Shown here: positions 45,443 through 46,080 of the stretch, piece after piece
How the letters are laid out: the number at the start of each line of letters is the position of its first letter
Position numbering within the stretch: the stretch's first letter is position 1
Source: an uncultured Clostridia bacterium
GTDB lineage: Bacteria; Bacillota; Clostridia; TANB77; CAG-508
Length of the DNA stretch: 46,080 nucleotides
NCBI GenBank assembly: GCA_944392885.1
Contig: CALXYG010000041.1
Span: 1-46,080, forward strand
Reading direction: 5' to 3'
The notes under the pieces: model-generated
What the model was told of the DNA's origin: nothing
The model's input: only the letters and a program-made list of their open reading frames with translations
The model's database searches: none
Program-made: the position numbers and the translations under genes

Positions 45443-45604
45443 AAAAAAACCTCCTTAATTATTTACGTGATTTAATTTAAAACTTAGTTGATAAATATTT
45501 GCTATCGTTTTTTATAATAGCAAAAGCTTTCTTACTTTTCCTAATTCTAAGACAACCTAGAAAGCAACCGTTGTTATTATATATCAGGTTTTGAGAAAAA
45601 GCAA
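45443..45604 (-). promoter_or_regulatory. Promoter and structured leader of ppdK
   Basis: TTGCTT (45604-45599), a 17-bp spacer and TATAAT (45581-45576) give a 5' leader of about 125 bases. It can form at least one clear hairpin (TTTGCTAT / ATAGCAAA around 45499-45525) and a wider GCTTTCT / AGAAAGC pairing. There is no recognisable riboswitch. Confidence 0.5.
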
Positions 45605-45763
45605 TTGTATTATGTAATTTTTTTAATTTTAATAATTTCTACTTTTTTGTATCTACATCTAATCTCTCTATCTTTTCAGTTTCTATTATCTATAATCTGC
45701 ATTAATTTATTGTACTCTTCTCTACTAAAATAGATAATCCTTATAATTAATCTTTTTAATAGC

Positions 45764-45803
45764 AAAAAGAAGATAGTTTGATTTGAAGAACTATCTTCTT
45801 TTT
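45764..45803 (-). terminator. Terminator of the 5S-tRNA-Asn transcript
   Basis: Perfect 15-base arms AAAAAGAAGATAGTT and AACTATCTTCTTTTT with a 10-base loop, followed by a T-rich tail on the minus strand. It lies about 70 bases beyond the tRNA-Asn 3' end. The stretch from 45605 to 45763 shows no gene. Confidence 0.85.
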
Positions 45804-45805
45804 AT

Positions 45806-45866
45806 GATTTTTATCGAATCTTAAAACTCTTTTATATCAAGATTTTTAAGTGATTCGATAAAAATC
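45806..45866. repeat. 61-base inverted repeat next to tRNA-Asn
   Basis: Arms GATTTTTATCGAATC (45806-45820) and GATTCGATAAAAATC (45852-45866) are perfect over 15 bp, with an inner TTAAAA/TTTTAA helix. It sits between the tRNA 3' end and the terminator; a processing stem or insertion-element relic is possible. Confidence 0.6.
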
Positions 45867-45871
45867 GTCTA

Positions 45872-45947
45872 TGGCTCCTCTTGTTGGACTCGAACCAACG
45901 ACCTATCGGTTAACAGCCGAGCGCTCTACCAACTGAGCTAAAGAGGA
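45872..45947 (-). tRNA. tRNA-Asn (anticodon GTT)
   Basis: The acceptor TCCTCTT pairs with AAGAGGA, the D-arm is GCTCAGTTGGTAGAGC, the anticodon arm is CGGCTGTTAACCG with GTT in the loop, the T-arm has GGTTCGAGTCC, and CCA is encoded. It follows 5S rRNA by 10 bases in the same transcript. Confidence 0.95.
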
Positions 45948-45957
45948 ATATATAAAA

Positions 45958-46073
45958 TCTAGCGATTACCTATGTTCCCAGGAGGGTAACCTCCAAGTAT
46001 CTTTGGCGCTAAAGAGCTTAACTGCTGTGTTCGGAATGGGTACAGGTGTTTCCTCTTCGCTATCATCACTAGA
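45958..46073 (-). rRNA. rrf: 5S ribosomal RNA
   Basis: Contains the diagnostic ACACCTGTACCCATTCCGAA and CACAGCAGTTAAGC. The terminal helix pairs TCTAGTGAT (from 46073) with ATCGCTAGA (to 45958), giving 116 nt. It marks the 3' end of an rRNA operon whose 23S and 16S genes would lie beyond the window. Confidence 0.95.
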
Positions 46074-46080
46074 AAATTAT

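Noticed and set aside
45605-45763. A coding gene between ppdK and the rRNA operon
   Set aside because: No frame with a start, a ribosome site and plausible composition was visible; the region looks like leader and terminator DNA.

Overview
The window is AT-rich chromosomal DNA from a low-GC Firmicute, most likely an uncultured, gut-type member of the Clostridia. The reasons are the rimP-nusA-ylxR-ylxQ-infB-rbfA-nrnA-truB cluster, strong AGGAGG ribosome sites with frequent TTG/GTG starts, a threonine T-box leader, pyruvate phosphate dikinase, and a dockerin-bearing cell-wall hydrolase. Nearly all genes lie on the minus strand.

Layout. 1-2.2 kb: a Ca2+ P-type ATPase cut by the window edge. 2.2-2.8 kb: tmRNA and tRNA-Trp. 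2.9-5.8 kb: an M23 peptidase, a zinc-ribbon protein, efp and a Xaa-Pro aminopeptidase. 5.8-14.1 kb: prepilin peptidase, YqeG phosphatase, ligA, pgsA, a UPF0182 membrane protein and ftsY. 14.3-17.6 kb: tRNA-Thr and two surface proteins. 17.6-20.9 kb: an intergenic palindrome, a gene remnant, and a tRNA wobble-uridine modification pair (U32 protein and TrmR-like methyltransferase) flanking a RelA/SpoT-domain gene. 20.9-28 kb: bipA, plsC, cmk, a P-loop/Asp23 protein and two glycosyltransferases. 28-38.2 kb: pnp, rpsO and the infB supercluster. 38.4-46 kb: a PhoH-like ATPase, thrS with its T-box, a small unknown gene, ppdK, tRNA-Asn and the end of an rRNA operon (5S).

Main discovery. Five genes (M23 peptidase, pepP, pgsA, RelA/SpoT-domain gene, trmR) are each broken by one extra base, and all five breaks have the same form. 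The zero frame runs into a CGG codon, and omitting the C so that the next codon is read as GGN (Gly) restores the family-conserved sequence. In my manual scan of the annotated genes, in-frame CGG occurs at these five sites and at only one other place, in the compositionally distinct phoH-like gene. This points to codon-specific +1 frameshifting, or four-base CGGN decoding, at an otherwise avoided codon. A motif-specific sequencing artefact is the main alternative. Separately, infB carries an in-frame UGA where IF-2 normally has a conserved Gly.
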